The translations under genes and the position numbers were made by a program. The notes beneath the pieces were generated by a model that saw only the letters and a list, made by a program, of their open reading frames with translations, did no database searches and was not told the DNA's origin. Source: Trebouxia sp. TZW2008 (taxonomy: Eukaryota; Chlorophyta; Trebouxiophyceae; Trebouxiales; Trebouxiaceae). Taken from it: a stretch of 64,000 nucleotides of DNA. Of the stretch, positions 1-11,000 are shown piece by piece (the stretch's first letter is position 1; the number at the start of each line of letters is the position of its first letter). The DNA lies in assembly GCA_002118135.1 (NCBI GenBank), contig BDIU01000242.1:246558-310557 (forward strand), in the 5' to 3' direction.

Positions 1-631
1 TTCGCTGTTCTTTCTAGGCTAAACTAGACACGCAAGGCTGGCTCACGAGCCTCGCATTTGCCATCTGACCGTACACCTAATACAGCTGCGACAAGTCTGC
101 TGCATGCCTAATCCTACCATGAAAGCGCTGTAGGGCACGGCTCAACCCTAAGGTGGTAAACAAGAACTCCATAGCGTTCAAGACACATCTCAAACAGGCT
201 CAGATACAATTCTCAAAGAAAACTTGGACTTGAAACTGTCTCATGACTTCATGCAAACGCTCATCAGAGGAATCTCATCTCACAGCTCAGAAAACAAATG
301 GTCTAGAAACACCTAAAAAATTGTGTCAGAGGCAACTTTAGTTCAGCTTATGTACAGCAAGTTATACATTCCTTGCACCCCGCAAATTGAGCGCAATGCA
401 AAGGCATCTGTTCCATGCAGCACAGGGGGGTCTTCAATGTCTGCCCTTTTCTTGACTCAGACTGTGCTGACTCCAGTAACCATAATGGTATGCAGTGATG
501 GTTGAACTACAATCTTCGTTCAGAACTAAAGCAGAAGCAAAAACACAATGTCTTCCACACTTGAGGCCGCTTTGCAGAAACAGAGTACCTGTCATGTGGC
601 TTGATGGTTTGTTTCCCCCGTGTGTGTGTAA
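1..631. other. No supported gene
   Basis: Only short unrelated open frames occur here and none shows a recognisable domain or codon pattern. The stretch is downstream of the minus-strand F-box gene that ends near 792 (or near 632 if the partial copy is used), so part of it may be that gene's 3' untranslated region. Confidence 0.4.
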
Positions 632-791
632 TCAACACCAATGCTGGTTGTTGCGTACTGCATCTGGCAATGCTTGCCACAACATTCTGCTGCTCCCTTC
701 ATCATTGCTTTGCATTTGCTGTTCAAGGGAGTCTGGCAGCTCAAAAGAGGAGCGCTTTGCCATGAAAACGGCTTCATGAAGTTGCGTCTCA
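632..791 (-). repeat. Partial tandem copy of the 3' end of F-box gene B
   Basis: The segment repeats, about 160 bp downstream, the coding sequence just upstream of the gene B stop. It encodes FELPDSLEQQMQSNDEGSS where gene B has YELPDSLEQQMKSKDEASS. Both copies then run into a similar LWQALP-AVRNNQH tail and a stop. It lies after the stop codon of gene B and is probably decaying 3' untranslated sequence. Confidence 0.7.
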
Positions 792-3570
792 TCACCACCG
801 ATGTTGGTTGTTGCGGACTGCATTGGGAAGAGCTTGCCACAGCTCTTTGCTGCTAGCTTCATCCTTGCTTTTCATTTGCTGTTCTAGGGAGTCTGGCAGC
901 TCATAAGAGGAGCACTGTGCCATGAAAACATCTTGGTAGCTTTCATGAGCAGGGATTGTTAATAGCTCAACGCAGTTGCAGTCTGCGTCAAGGTAGTGCG
1001 GCGCTGAAACAACTTGGTTTGCAAAGCAAAAGACGAGACTTGTCTGGAAGGGCCAGGTCATATTGGCGGGCCGGTCCAAGGAGCCCCGTAATGGTGAACG
1101 GAACAGCCCTTTAGCATCCCACACAAGACAACCCTGCAGCATGCAAAGCAGGGATTGTCAGCAACTCAACGCAATTGCTGTCCGCATCAAGATAGTGTGG
1201 CGCCGACACAACTTGGTTTGCGAAGCAAAAGACAAGATCTTTTTGGAAGAACCAGGTCAAGTTGGCAGGCCGGTCCAAAGAGCCCCTCAATGGTGACCGG
1301 AACAGCCCCTTAGCATCCCACACAAGAGAATCCTGCAGCATGCAAAGCAGGCATTGTCAGCAACTCAACGCAGTTGCAGTCTGGGTCAAGGTGGTGTGGC
1401 GCTGACACGACCTGGTTTGCAAAGCAGAAGACGAGACTTGTCTGGAAGGGCCACGTCATAGTGGCAGGCCGGTCCAAAGAGCCCCTCAGCAGTGAACAGA
1501 ACAGCCCTTTAGCATCCCACACAAGACAACCCTGCAATGTGCATACCATTGGAAAGTGGCCAAGTCATGTTGGCAGGCGTTGATCTGAACTGCCCAATGT
1601 TGGTCACCAAAACAACTCTTGCCAAATCTCTCTGGCAGTTGCTGGATATGCATGGAGCCAGCGTTAGAGCTTGTTTCATCAGTGCACTGAGCTGTTACAA
1701 TACTTTCTCTTCATGAGGACTCTATATCAGAACATGCTTAATTTAAGGACGAGGCAACTGGGCACCAATCACTGCATTCTGACTGCAAGGGTATCTGTGA
1801 GGAAGCACAAGTCGGTATAAAGACAACTGTCTTAGTAATCGACGCATTTGTTATGAAGAGAAACGACTGTACAGGCAATGGGCAGCAGCAGCAGCATGCA
1901 CATGTGCCGATGTTGTGCCTCGAGACATGGGCAGGCTAACTCTTACTTCCAACCCATTGTGACGGCAGTGTCAGTCCTAGGCGTGATTGCCCTTCAAGTT
2001 GCGAACCAAGCATACCAGCTTTGCAATGCCACCACGCGTGCAATTTTCACGCGAGCTTCTTGCAAATGCAGTTCACTCCGCAAACTCATAGCTTTAGGAT
2101 GTCTAGTAGAAACCATTTACTAACATTTGCCTCATACAACAGCCCTCCTCACCACAAACATGTTTGGCCAAATTATCAAGCATGGCATGCAGTCACACAT
2201 GCTGTGAATATGGTTTGATATGCATGGACAATGCATCAGTATCGCTTTGCTGATCATTTGCACTTTAGCCAGACAATGCATGTATACTAGGCAAAAGGTC
2301 GGCACAGTTCCAATGCATTCTTCTTCAGGCATGCCAGTAGCAAACACACCTGCTTGTGCCGCGTTTCATCTGTCCACAGATGCACTGCTTCAGCTTTGCT
2401 CGTTTGGATCAGATGATGCAATTCAGGCTGCACGCATCCCTCAGGGTGGTAGTTGTAATGAGGTGCATCAATCACCAAAGCTATAAAGCTTGAGGCAGGC
2501 TGCCGCTGATCCAGATCCCCTTGTGCATCAAAGCACAAGCTGCAACGCACCAGCAAATGATGGGTTTGCCAGAGAGACAGCTCATGCAGACAGACACATG
2601 GCACAGAATGATCTCTACAGAACTCAATGTTCAAAAACAACACAATGCAGGAGGGTGGGGATTGTAGGCTTGCTTGCATTATACAGACACATGGCACAGA
2701 ATTGATTCTGTGGAACTCAACGTTCAGAAACAACACAGCGCGCGAAGCTGGGGATTGTAGGCTTGCTTGCATCATATGGACCGAAATATTGCACAGAATG
2801 ATCTTTGCTGAACTCAATGGTCAGCAACAACAAAATGCAGAAAAGTTGGGGTTGCAGCTTGCTTGGAGCGTCTGTAGCATGAATGGCGTCTGTGCAAGGG
2901 TGCTGAGAGTTGTCAAAGAGGTTTATGTGAACAGAAGTTCGGGGTCCTTGCCTGATCAAGTTTGAAGACCGATCCCACTGCAGCGCTATCAGTTTGCATT
3001 CCATGAAATAGGATGCCCTGTTATATTTGTATGCACTGTGTTTGCTGAGCGACGTCAGATCTATTGTGGGGCAGGCAGAACATTTGTTGTCATCTTTGAC
3101 AAGTTCCTGCAAGTTCACATTGACCAGTTTAGTGAGACTAAGCAGGTTGAGTATTGTTGCAATGGCGTGCACATACCCTGTAAGAGGTGTAGTAGGGCGC
3201 TAGCCTCAATGTTTGCAGGGGCCATAGTCTTGCTGCAACCTCATGCCAAATCTCATCTTGAGAGCCTGTACAAATCAAGAGATCAGGGCAGGGCAGTGGC
3301 AAAGAAATCACCTCTGAAGAGCAACGTCTAGAGCGTCGGTCATGTCGCAGCTCAGACCTGTTGCACGCCAAAACTTGCACACCTGCAGCAAACAATCGTT
3401 GTGAGACATTTGAGACGGCAAGATCGTCGGCAGCTAAGAAATGGCACGACCAAAATAAGCTGACGGCATGCGACCTGAACGGCTGTGCACAATTCTTGAG
3501 TGTTGAGGAATTGCAAGACGCGCTGCAACGGATCGACGTGCAAAGTAGCAATGCTGATGATGTCGGCCAT
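792..3570 (-). CDS. F-box-like protein B (paralogue of gene A)
   Basis: Six exons on the minus strand, all in phase: 3475-3570, 3358-3382, 3177-3265, 2952-3106, 2350-2539 and 792-1133, giving about 298 residues. The N-terminus (LQRVLQFLNTQELCTAVQ, then VCKFWRAT on a 25-nt exon) has the shape of an F-box, which docks to SKP1 in SCF ubiquitin ligases. A Trp-rich segment (IWHEVAARLWPL) follows. The rest is homologous to gene A along its whole length but not to a substrate domain I can name. Exon lengths 25, 89 and 155 match gene A exactly. The fourth intron begins with GC rather than GT. The last intron carries two decayed copies of the terminal exon. An in-frame ATG at 3651 is an alternative start; 3570 was chosen because it aligns with gene A. 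Confidence 0.75.
1134..1531 (-). repeat. Two decayed tandem copies of the last exon of gene B
   Basis: Two 199-bp units precede the functional terminal exon (acceptor at 1134). Each starts after a TGCAG acceptor-like site and encodes a version of the same peptide (for example WDAKGLF, then LVFCFANQVVSAPH). Because 199 is not a multiple of three and the units lack the exon's second half, they cannot be read through; only the third copy leads to a complete C-terminus. Confidence 0.85.
1699..1850. repeat. Dispersed repeat, copy 1
   Basis: The block containing CACCAATCACTGCATTCTG, preceded by a TACAATACTTTCTCT-like segment and followed by aag-gac motifs, recurs in diverged form near 30533-30690. 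Sharing between distant introns suggests a short interspersed or miniature transposable element. Borders and target-site duplications are not clear. Confidence 0.5.
2585..2870. repeat. Three tandem copies of a ~90-bp intron unit
   Basis: Inside intron 4 of gene B a unit of roughly 85-95 bp occurs three times. Each copy has GGGATTGTAGGCTTGCTTGC or a close variant, then CACAGAAT and a CTCAA-GTTCAG-AACAAC stretch. It contains the start of the intron next to exon 4 in its last copy, so it fits the same junction-copying pattern seen in other genes. Confidence 0.7.
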
Positions 3571-3911
3571 GTCGAGGACAGCGGGCACTGTTGAAATGAG
3601 AACGGACTTGCGACCTGTCGCAAGACCACAGGCTGACGCTCTCACTTGCAAACGTCTGACCCGTCTCTCTCACAAGCGCGTGATGTCGCTCGGTTGTACA
3701 ACCGCAAGCGGGAACCCAGGGTTCACGTCAGCATATGTGACCTGAGCTGCGCTTTGAGTCAGATCATAAGGGCGACACCGTTTGTCGCAAGCGTTAAATC
3801 GTACGCCCACGCGTGGCCGTTACCATCTTACTTATCCCTGCCGTGTCTTTAGTAGCAATAGTAGTTGTACAAGCAGCAGGTTGATTTACATTGGCGAGCT
3901 GAAAGCTTTGC

Positions 3912-5820
3912 TCATAGGTAGCTGAAATCAAAAGCAAATTGCTTGTCCACTCTGGTCTGAATAGCTGGAGGCAAGGAATGCCACAAAGCTCGCTCTTCAG
4001 CTTGAGTTTGTGACTGCAGTCTGTGTTCTGGCTCATATGGCAGGTCAAATGCGGTACATTGCTGCTGCATAGCCTGTTCAAACGACTTTCCCGCAGGAAT
4101 CTTGAAAAGCTCGACGGCTCTATAGTCAGCCTCGAACTCTTGTATAGGGGCTAGCACAACTGGATTGGCATAGCAGAAGACCAAACTTGCATCAAGTGCG
4201 AAGACTTGTTTCGGCACATTTTGCTGCAAGAGATCCCTCAAGCTCCAGGTAAATGTTCCCTACAAGCATGAATCAGCATGTTCATGGTTGTCAGCATTAG
4301 CTGTGCAATTGACTGCTTCAAATACCAAGCTTGCAAAGAATGCCTGTCAGTGTTACTAAATGCATCACGCAGTATTTGAGAAACAACAGATCGTAAACAA
4401 GCTTTGCATGCCAATTATGTGTGCAATGCTTGAAGGCTTCCTGCAGCAAATATTTGGGTAATACACTCACCTTGTAGTGGCCTTGTTTGTGAACGATGTT
4501 CTGAAAGTTGAGTCCAGCCGCTGTGCGTAACAGTGCTGACAGCTCTGGTTGTGAGCCTCCATCTGGCAGGCAGTTGTAATCATGCTCAGGTTTGTCTTCT
4601 ATCAGTGCAATGAAGCTTTGCATTGGGGGCCTCAGATCCATTTCTCCTCTTGCATCAAAACACATCCTGTACAGACGTGCATCTTGTTTGTGTGATGACT
4701 GATGTATAGCAGCTGCATGCATTTGGCAAAGCACGTTTGTCTGTTTCTTGCAGGACAGCCAGCACTCAGCAAGTCTAATCAGCGCAATACACATGCCAGG
4801 CATTTGTGAATGCGCGCTTCCTGCACACAGAAACAGTCTGATGCATCACAGAGGTTTGACGCCTAGGGCTGACAAAGGCATGTGCGACTTGCATACACGT
4901 GAACATTGAGCTTAGTGGATTCATTGTCAGCCTAATGATTGACAGTCTGATGCTGTTGCAGCTGCAGAGTGCTAAAGCATGCAGCACTCATAGGGCAAGG
5001 GATCTCACCGATTGCTTCAGTATGGATCTAGCTGGGCCTGCTGAGCCTGCCTAGCATACGTCTGGAATGAATGAATGAATGAATGGGTGAATGAATGGAT
5101 GAATGAATGAAGTGGCCTCACCTGATGCTGCGGGATACTCTATCCAGCTGCAATGAGATCAGTCTGCACTGGTAGAATCTGCGAGGCGTGTTGTACTTCC
5201 AGGTGCTGCATTTTCCAGCAGCAGCAAGGTCCATTACTGGCCAAGCTGATGCTACATTGTCAGCTGCCACCAATTCCTGTCTCAGCAAGCAGAAAAGAGC
5301 TGAGGAGCGCCATGATGACAAATGTTTGCTTGGCTCAACTTAGATGGATACATTGCGCTGAACTAGGGCGCTTCCAGGAGAGCTACAACTGAGCAAGTGT
5401 GCAAGTTTGAGGAAGGCTGTATACCTTATAGGTTTGGTAGAATGGCCAGAGTTTCAGCGTTTTCAGGGGCCACTTCTTTGCTGCCAACTGGTACCACAAC
5501 GCATCATCTGCCCCTGCAGGGGTGGAAGATGTTGACACGTCCGCCGCCTTCGAGTAGTTTATTCGGTATACTGATAATGCTGCACTGTACTTGAGTTTGC
5601 ATGCATACCTGTCTGTCGCCAGTCTCGACTGACCTGCACGAAAGTGAGTGATCAGGCGAGTCCTTGCAGACACGAGAGTATGTTAGCAAGCAAGAAACAT
5701 CACCTGCATAGCGGTGCAAATCGACCTGACGTCGAGGTATCTGAAGACGCTTTGCAAGAGGTCCCCTTGCAAGCACGAGACGTGTACGGGACCGTCCGAA
5801 TCCTGCTCAAGACTGGCCAT
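3912..5820 (-). CDS. F-box-like protein A
   Basis: Six exons with closed phases: 5704-5820, 5609-5633, 5425-5513, 5122-5276, 4471-4666 and 3912-4259, encoding 309 residues. Residues about 17-47 look like an F-box (LLQSVFRYLDVRSICTAMQ followed by VSRDWRQT), so the protein may serve as an SCF ubiquitin-ligase adaptor. A Trp-containing segment (LWYQLAAKKWPLKTL) follows, as is common directly after F-boxes. The C-terminal 200 residues are shared only with gene B in this window; key stretches are MCFDARGEMDL and SLVFCYANPVVLAP. I do not recognise this C-terminal domain. Start chosen at the only ATG before the F-box. The gene shares a short upstream region with PrimPol, which runs the other way. 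Confidence 0.8.
5067..5111. repeat. GAAT tetranucleotide microsatellite
   Basis: Imperfect run of GAAT/GGAT units inside the fourth intron of F-box gene A, ending just before its exon at 5122. Confidence 0.9.
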
Positions 5821-6204
5821 GTCTGCGGTAGCAACAAGAGGAGCCCAAAAGTGCGTCAGCAGCGCTGTGTGAGGTCTGCGCGAGCCACGGTGCCTGCAAC
5901 GTCTCCTGAAACACGATAAACAATTGCTCACAGCTCCCGTGGTGAACGGAATCTGACAAGCCCAGCATGCATGCGCAGCATGGTCAAACTTAAAATCGAC
6001 GCTTGCAAGCATTGACGCATGTGCAACTCCGACCGCGCTGTCGAAACTTGAGCAAGCGAGCATTAGCTGCAGAAGCGAGATCTTCTTCGCCGTTGTCGCC
6101 CTTGCGCTGGCCGACACGCAAAGCCAACAACCGCCAGCAGCGGTCTGTCACTGCATGCCAGACTGCTCAAGCGTGCAGGTTATGTGGCCGGGGAAAGCTT
6201 CAGC
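5821..6204. promoter_or_regulatory. Divergent promoter between F-box gene A and PrimPol
   Basis: About 380 bp separate the minus-strand ATG at 5820 from the first plus-strand ATG at 6205. The region must hold both promoters. No TATA box or other element can be named with confidence. The PrimPol frame stays open back to 6067, so an upstream exon or non-ATG start could lie inside this stretch. Confidence 0.5.
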
Positions 6205-7986
6205 ATGCGCAAAGGTGAACTAGGTGCATACTTTGCCACAGCCAAGGAGGCAGCAGAGGCAACATCTGGACAGTCAGGACAGGCTCGTACAGGAGCAAAA
6301 GGGCAGCAGCGCACAAGGATCACTGGACAGGCCAAAGCAGCAGCGCCAAAAGCTTCCAGCAAAGCCAAAGCCAGCAAAACAGCATCAGCAAACTTTGCTC
6401 CTTTGCCTCTGCAGCAAGCACGTGTCTTGCAGCAACTTCAGTCCTTCACCCTGAACAGCAAGATTTCAGCGGCCCCTGCTTCAAGCAGTGCTCTTGATCC
6501 TCTGCCAGCGCAGCGCAACAAGCCTGTGCATTTGCGCAAAAAGCCTAGTCTCTTCAGCAAGCACAGACTACACTGCGCCAGATTTGATTCTGCCGGCAAC
6601 ACAGACAGTGAAGTTGACAGTCCTGTGTCACAGCCTGCTAGGCACATCACCACAGCTACTACGACAGCAGAGTTGACCGTCAAGCCGTCCCCGCTGTCTG
6701 GAACAGCTTCTGCATCAACTCCAGCGCAATATACGTCTCAAACCTCTGGTCAATTAACTGTAGAGTTGACTGTCAAGCCCTCCCCAATCTGTGAAACAGC
6801 CTCTGTTTCAACTCCAGCGCGACATGCTTCTCAGGCTTTTGCTCAGTCTGCTGTAGACTCTGTTGCAGCCTCTCCAGAAAGCATGGCTATGTCCACTCCA
6901 GCCTGTGGACAACAACCTGTCAGCTCAGAAGCCAGTCCCCTTCTCCCAATGTCCTGCGGCACAGCACATGCAAAGTCTGAACACAACAGATCTGGTAGGG
7001 TCTTCAAGACCAACTCACCTATGTGTATCAGTCCAGATACTTGGGCCACGCCACAACAGCTGCAATGGGAAGCCTCCCCAGAGACTGCTCCTGCAGAAGC
7101 AGCGCAAATGCCTGCAGCAGCGTTGCCCACATACTCACAGATGCAGGCAGCAAACCTGGAGTTTGGCTTTGATGCCATTCAGCATGCACTGACAGGCAGC
7201 CATGCCAAGTCTCGCCTTGCAAGTACCTCCTGGGCAGATGACTTGAGTGCATCATCTAGCAGCACTGGTGAGGACAAATGTTTGCATGGCCTTCACGGCA
7301 GTGGTGAATGGATGGAGGACCTTGAATTGTCGCCATCCCAGTCTACCTTTGCAGACACTGAAGCTGTAGATGAACAACAGCATGACCCATTCAGAGATCC
7401 TGATGACGGTGCCAAAGATCTGTTTCAAGGATGCTTGAGAAAGAACCTCCTTCCTGCTCATTCGTCGTGTGACAGTCAAGTGAGGATTAGCCCTACATGC
7501 TTGTGTTGCATATCTCCTGTTGCAGCAAACTTCTTGAGCATGATGCAGACACCACTACTCTGTGTTCCTTGCCATCAAAGTAAGACTCTGCTGGGGGCAG
7601 CTGTGTCTCACTGAATGCCTGTGGCGTGCAGGAAGCAGATGTCTTAGTACCAGACGTGTCTGGTAGGCATAGCACTGCAACTGTTCTGCCAAACTTGGAA
7701 GTAAGTCCTGGCAGCAAGCGCAACAGCAGTGCCACAGCGCGCAGTCATGACAGAGAAGTTGATAATGTCAGTTCTGCCAAGAGGCTGCATGTTTTGCTGG
7801 ACATGCCTTCAGCAGAGCTGTTCAGAAGGGAAGATCAACCTTCAAGTGCTTCTGAGCAACATGTAGCATCAGCCACATGGCAGCATCAGCCAGCCTCGCA
7901 ATCTTGCAATGCAAGCATGTTACATCAGCAGCGCCATGCCAATGACAGTGCATCTTCAATACTACCATTCCCTACTGCATCTCACT

Positions 7987-8017
<31 letters not shown>

Positions 8018-11000
8018 CGTGTCAAATGTGCAGCAGCCGGTCAGCCACAGTGCTCAGATGCAGGCAGCATGTGATGCGTATGCTGCTGCTCTCCAACCAA
8101 ACGTGCCCTGCAAAGGGAAGCCATGTACTGCTCGCAGTGTCACTATTACGCGCCTGCAGCAAGATCAGCAGCAGCAGCATCAGCTACAACATCAGCGGCA
8201 GCATCAGCAGCAGCAATTGCTGAATCAGCAGCAGGCCTTGTCTGCATACCAAGCAGCCCTTGGCAGACCTTGTGCAGCATCCATGGCACAGGCTTCTGAC
8301 CAAGAGCCTCTACTAGCATTCCAGCATCAGAGCCATCAAGATGATGCTGAATCAAATACTGATATGCTGCCTGTTCAGCTTCCTCAGCAGTTGCCCAATC
8401 ACCTGCCGCTGCAGATGCAAGAGCAGTCGCCTGAGCAGGTTGCAAAGCGTCTGGGCCTTGCATTGCCTAGTACACTGGCTCAAGCCCAGAATGTGTACAA
8501 GGCATTCCAATGGCAGAAGGATGCCATAGACTTTGCTGATGCCTGCAACAAGCACATAGCCGCTCTCGCTCAACAGACAGACGCTGCAGCATCTGCAAAG
8601 CCCTGCACAAAAGACAGGGATCAAGCGCAGAAATGCACAGAGACCCTGCCTGAGATCCTGAAGGTGCACAAATCAAGCTACTCATGCTTGAAATCTTGCA
8701 TCAGCAAGGTACAAAGAACACATTGTGCGCATGCAAGATGACAGATGCCTCATGCATCTGTTCCAAGGGACAATATGCATGATGTCAGACCCGCCCGCTG
8801 AGAATCAACATCTCTTGCTCAGTGCATGCCAAGGTCCAACATTGAACTCCGTTGTTGAGCCTTCGTCTTGAATGATCTGTAGACCATGAATTCAGAACTG
8901 CAACCTGTGAAGCTCTGCATGGCGGCTCGTGCATAGAGCAGCACAAATGCAGCAGCATTGCATGACTGCAAAAGCATCACCATGACTGCAACAGCATAGC
9001 TGCAGCAATGCAGGTGTTCTGTGAGGAGGCAGGCAGTGATGCCGGCTACTTCCGCCAGTTTGTGGCTGCCTCGTATGGCCGCTTCTGGGCACGCTATGCC
9101 CCCCGCCTTGGTCAAAGACCACATTGCTATGAGGTGTGCTGCTGTGACTGCCGTTGTATGCGCAGCATGAATGAGTCATTCACTTAGGCCATTGCTGTTG
9201 ATGCCATGTTCACCCTCAAACTGTGCTGATGCGACTACCATTCAACATTGCCTTGCTGTTCCTCATGCAAACAGGCAGTTGCTGTTGTGTTCAGATCTGC
9301 CTTTGGCTGGTCTGCTCTGTGATGCTGTTGCTTGCCTTTCTCAATGCCAGCTGTCTCCTGCATAAAGAATGACAAGTGTTTGCATGCCGTTCATTGGCAA
9401 ATTTCTGGTCAGTCATACGACATAGCATAAGATTCCAAAGCTTCCAAAGGATTCCACAGGATGATCACGTTGTTGCGGCACATAGTACCTACAGATCAGT
9501 CCTAGAGCTTTTCAGTTTTAATGCAGTATTGTTCCATGTCCATGTTTTGACAAGGCCGCATGCTGCTGAAACATTAGCATCCAGGATGAGAGAGGCAGTG
9601 AGACAGCTGCGCCCTGACCTGAGAGTGCCAACGTTCTGCTGTACTCAATCAGATACTTTGACATCTGAAGTCAAGCCGCAACACAACAGTCTGACAGCTA
9701 TGTGCTGTTGATGCTGCTGTGCACAACAAGTCATCTGCTCCTCAGAACATGGTTGCCATGCAAGCATGCATGACCACAGGTCGTGAAGGGAGGCTCACCC
9801 TGCCATCTGTATTTTGACACCGAGTTTGCAACTGAGTGCAACCCAGGATCGGATGGGGAGGCACTGCTGGACAAGCTGCTGGTGGCCTGCAAAAGAGTGT
9901 TCAGGTCTGCAATCCATCACAACAGCTTTTCCTGTTCACAATTGCATCAATTTTTGATATCTCTACTTTGGCAGCCAATAACAGTGCAGATGTCAAGCAA
10001 GGTTGACAAAGCATTTCCTGTATTGCTGACTTTCTAATAATTGAGGCTGTTCTTACTAGTTGGCAAAGCATTCGTGCCCCGCGATGCAGATGTACCCTTC
10101 CAGTCAGCCAGCTCTGTAATGGCTGCAGTTGTTGACAAACATCTGCGCCCTTCAAGAAAGGGCTCACAACACGGAGTGACGCTGTATGTGACACCCAGAA
10201 TGCCCCACTGGATCATAAAATTGCCTAGTAAGCATACACTGGTGGTTCAATCCTTTGTCAACTTTGTGTTCAGACAGCAGCTTGAGGTCGACTTGCAGCC
10301 AGACTGGGTGTATGAGCTGGACTCCTCTCATGCTGGCAAGTTCAGCAGGCACCTTGTCTTGCGCATTCCCGGCAAAGCTTTCCCAAACAATTGGGCAGTT
10401 GGTCACCTGGTGGGGCAGATACTGGCAGAGCCTGAGGTGAGCTACTGCTAGACAAGTCAGAATTCAATCAGCTTGCATGTTTGCATCCAAAGAATTAACA
10501 GACAAAGACACAAGACGTCTACACTGTCAGGCGTCAAATGGAAGGCTCTGCTTGACACTCATTGAGCAACTGAGCCTACAAGGCGTCTCATGAGGCATGA
10601 CTTATGTTTGACAAGCAACGGACCTTGTTTGCAGCAAGCACTTTGCAGCTTGCTGAGGGGGTGGGGTGCACTGCGTTGCGCTGGGTATCTACGCCACGTT
10701 GATGGGGTGTGCAAGCATTTGCTACGCATGGCTTCAGTGAAAGTCCTCTAGGTCTGCAACAAGCTTTTGACATGATAATGCCCTCTGTTCAGTCTGCAAT
10801 TCAGCATGCATAACATCCTGCACCTTGACGTTTCAGGGAATGGAGATCCTGGTGAGGAAGAAGACTGACCAACCTGGAGCTGAGCACTTCACTTCTCTTG
10901 TCGACACAGCTGTTTACACCAGGTGGGCTTGTATGCACATACATGCATACATACAGTAACGACGAAATTGCTTGCAGTAGACCAAACATCAGCTACGCTA

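Noticed and set aside
10041..10273. An extra PrimPol exon between exons 4 and 5
   Set aside because: The frame is open (LVGKAFVPRDADVPFQ), but exon 4 joins the acceptor at 10274 in phase and restores homology without it.
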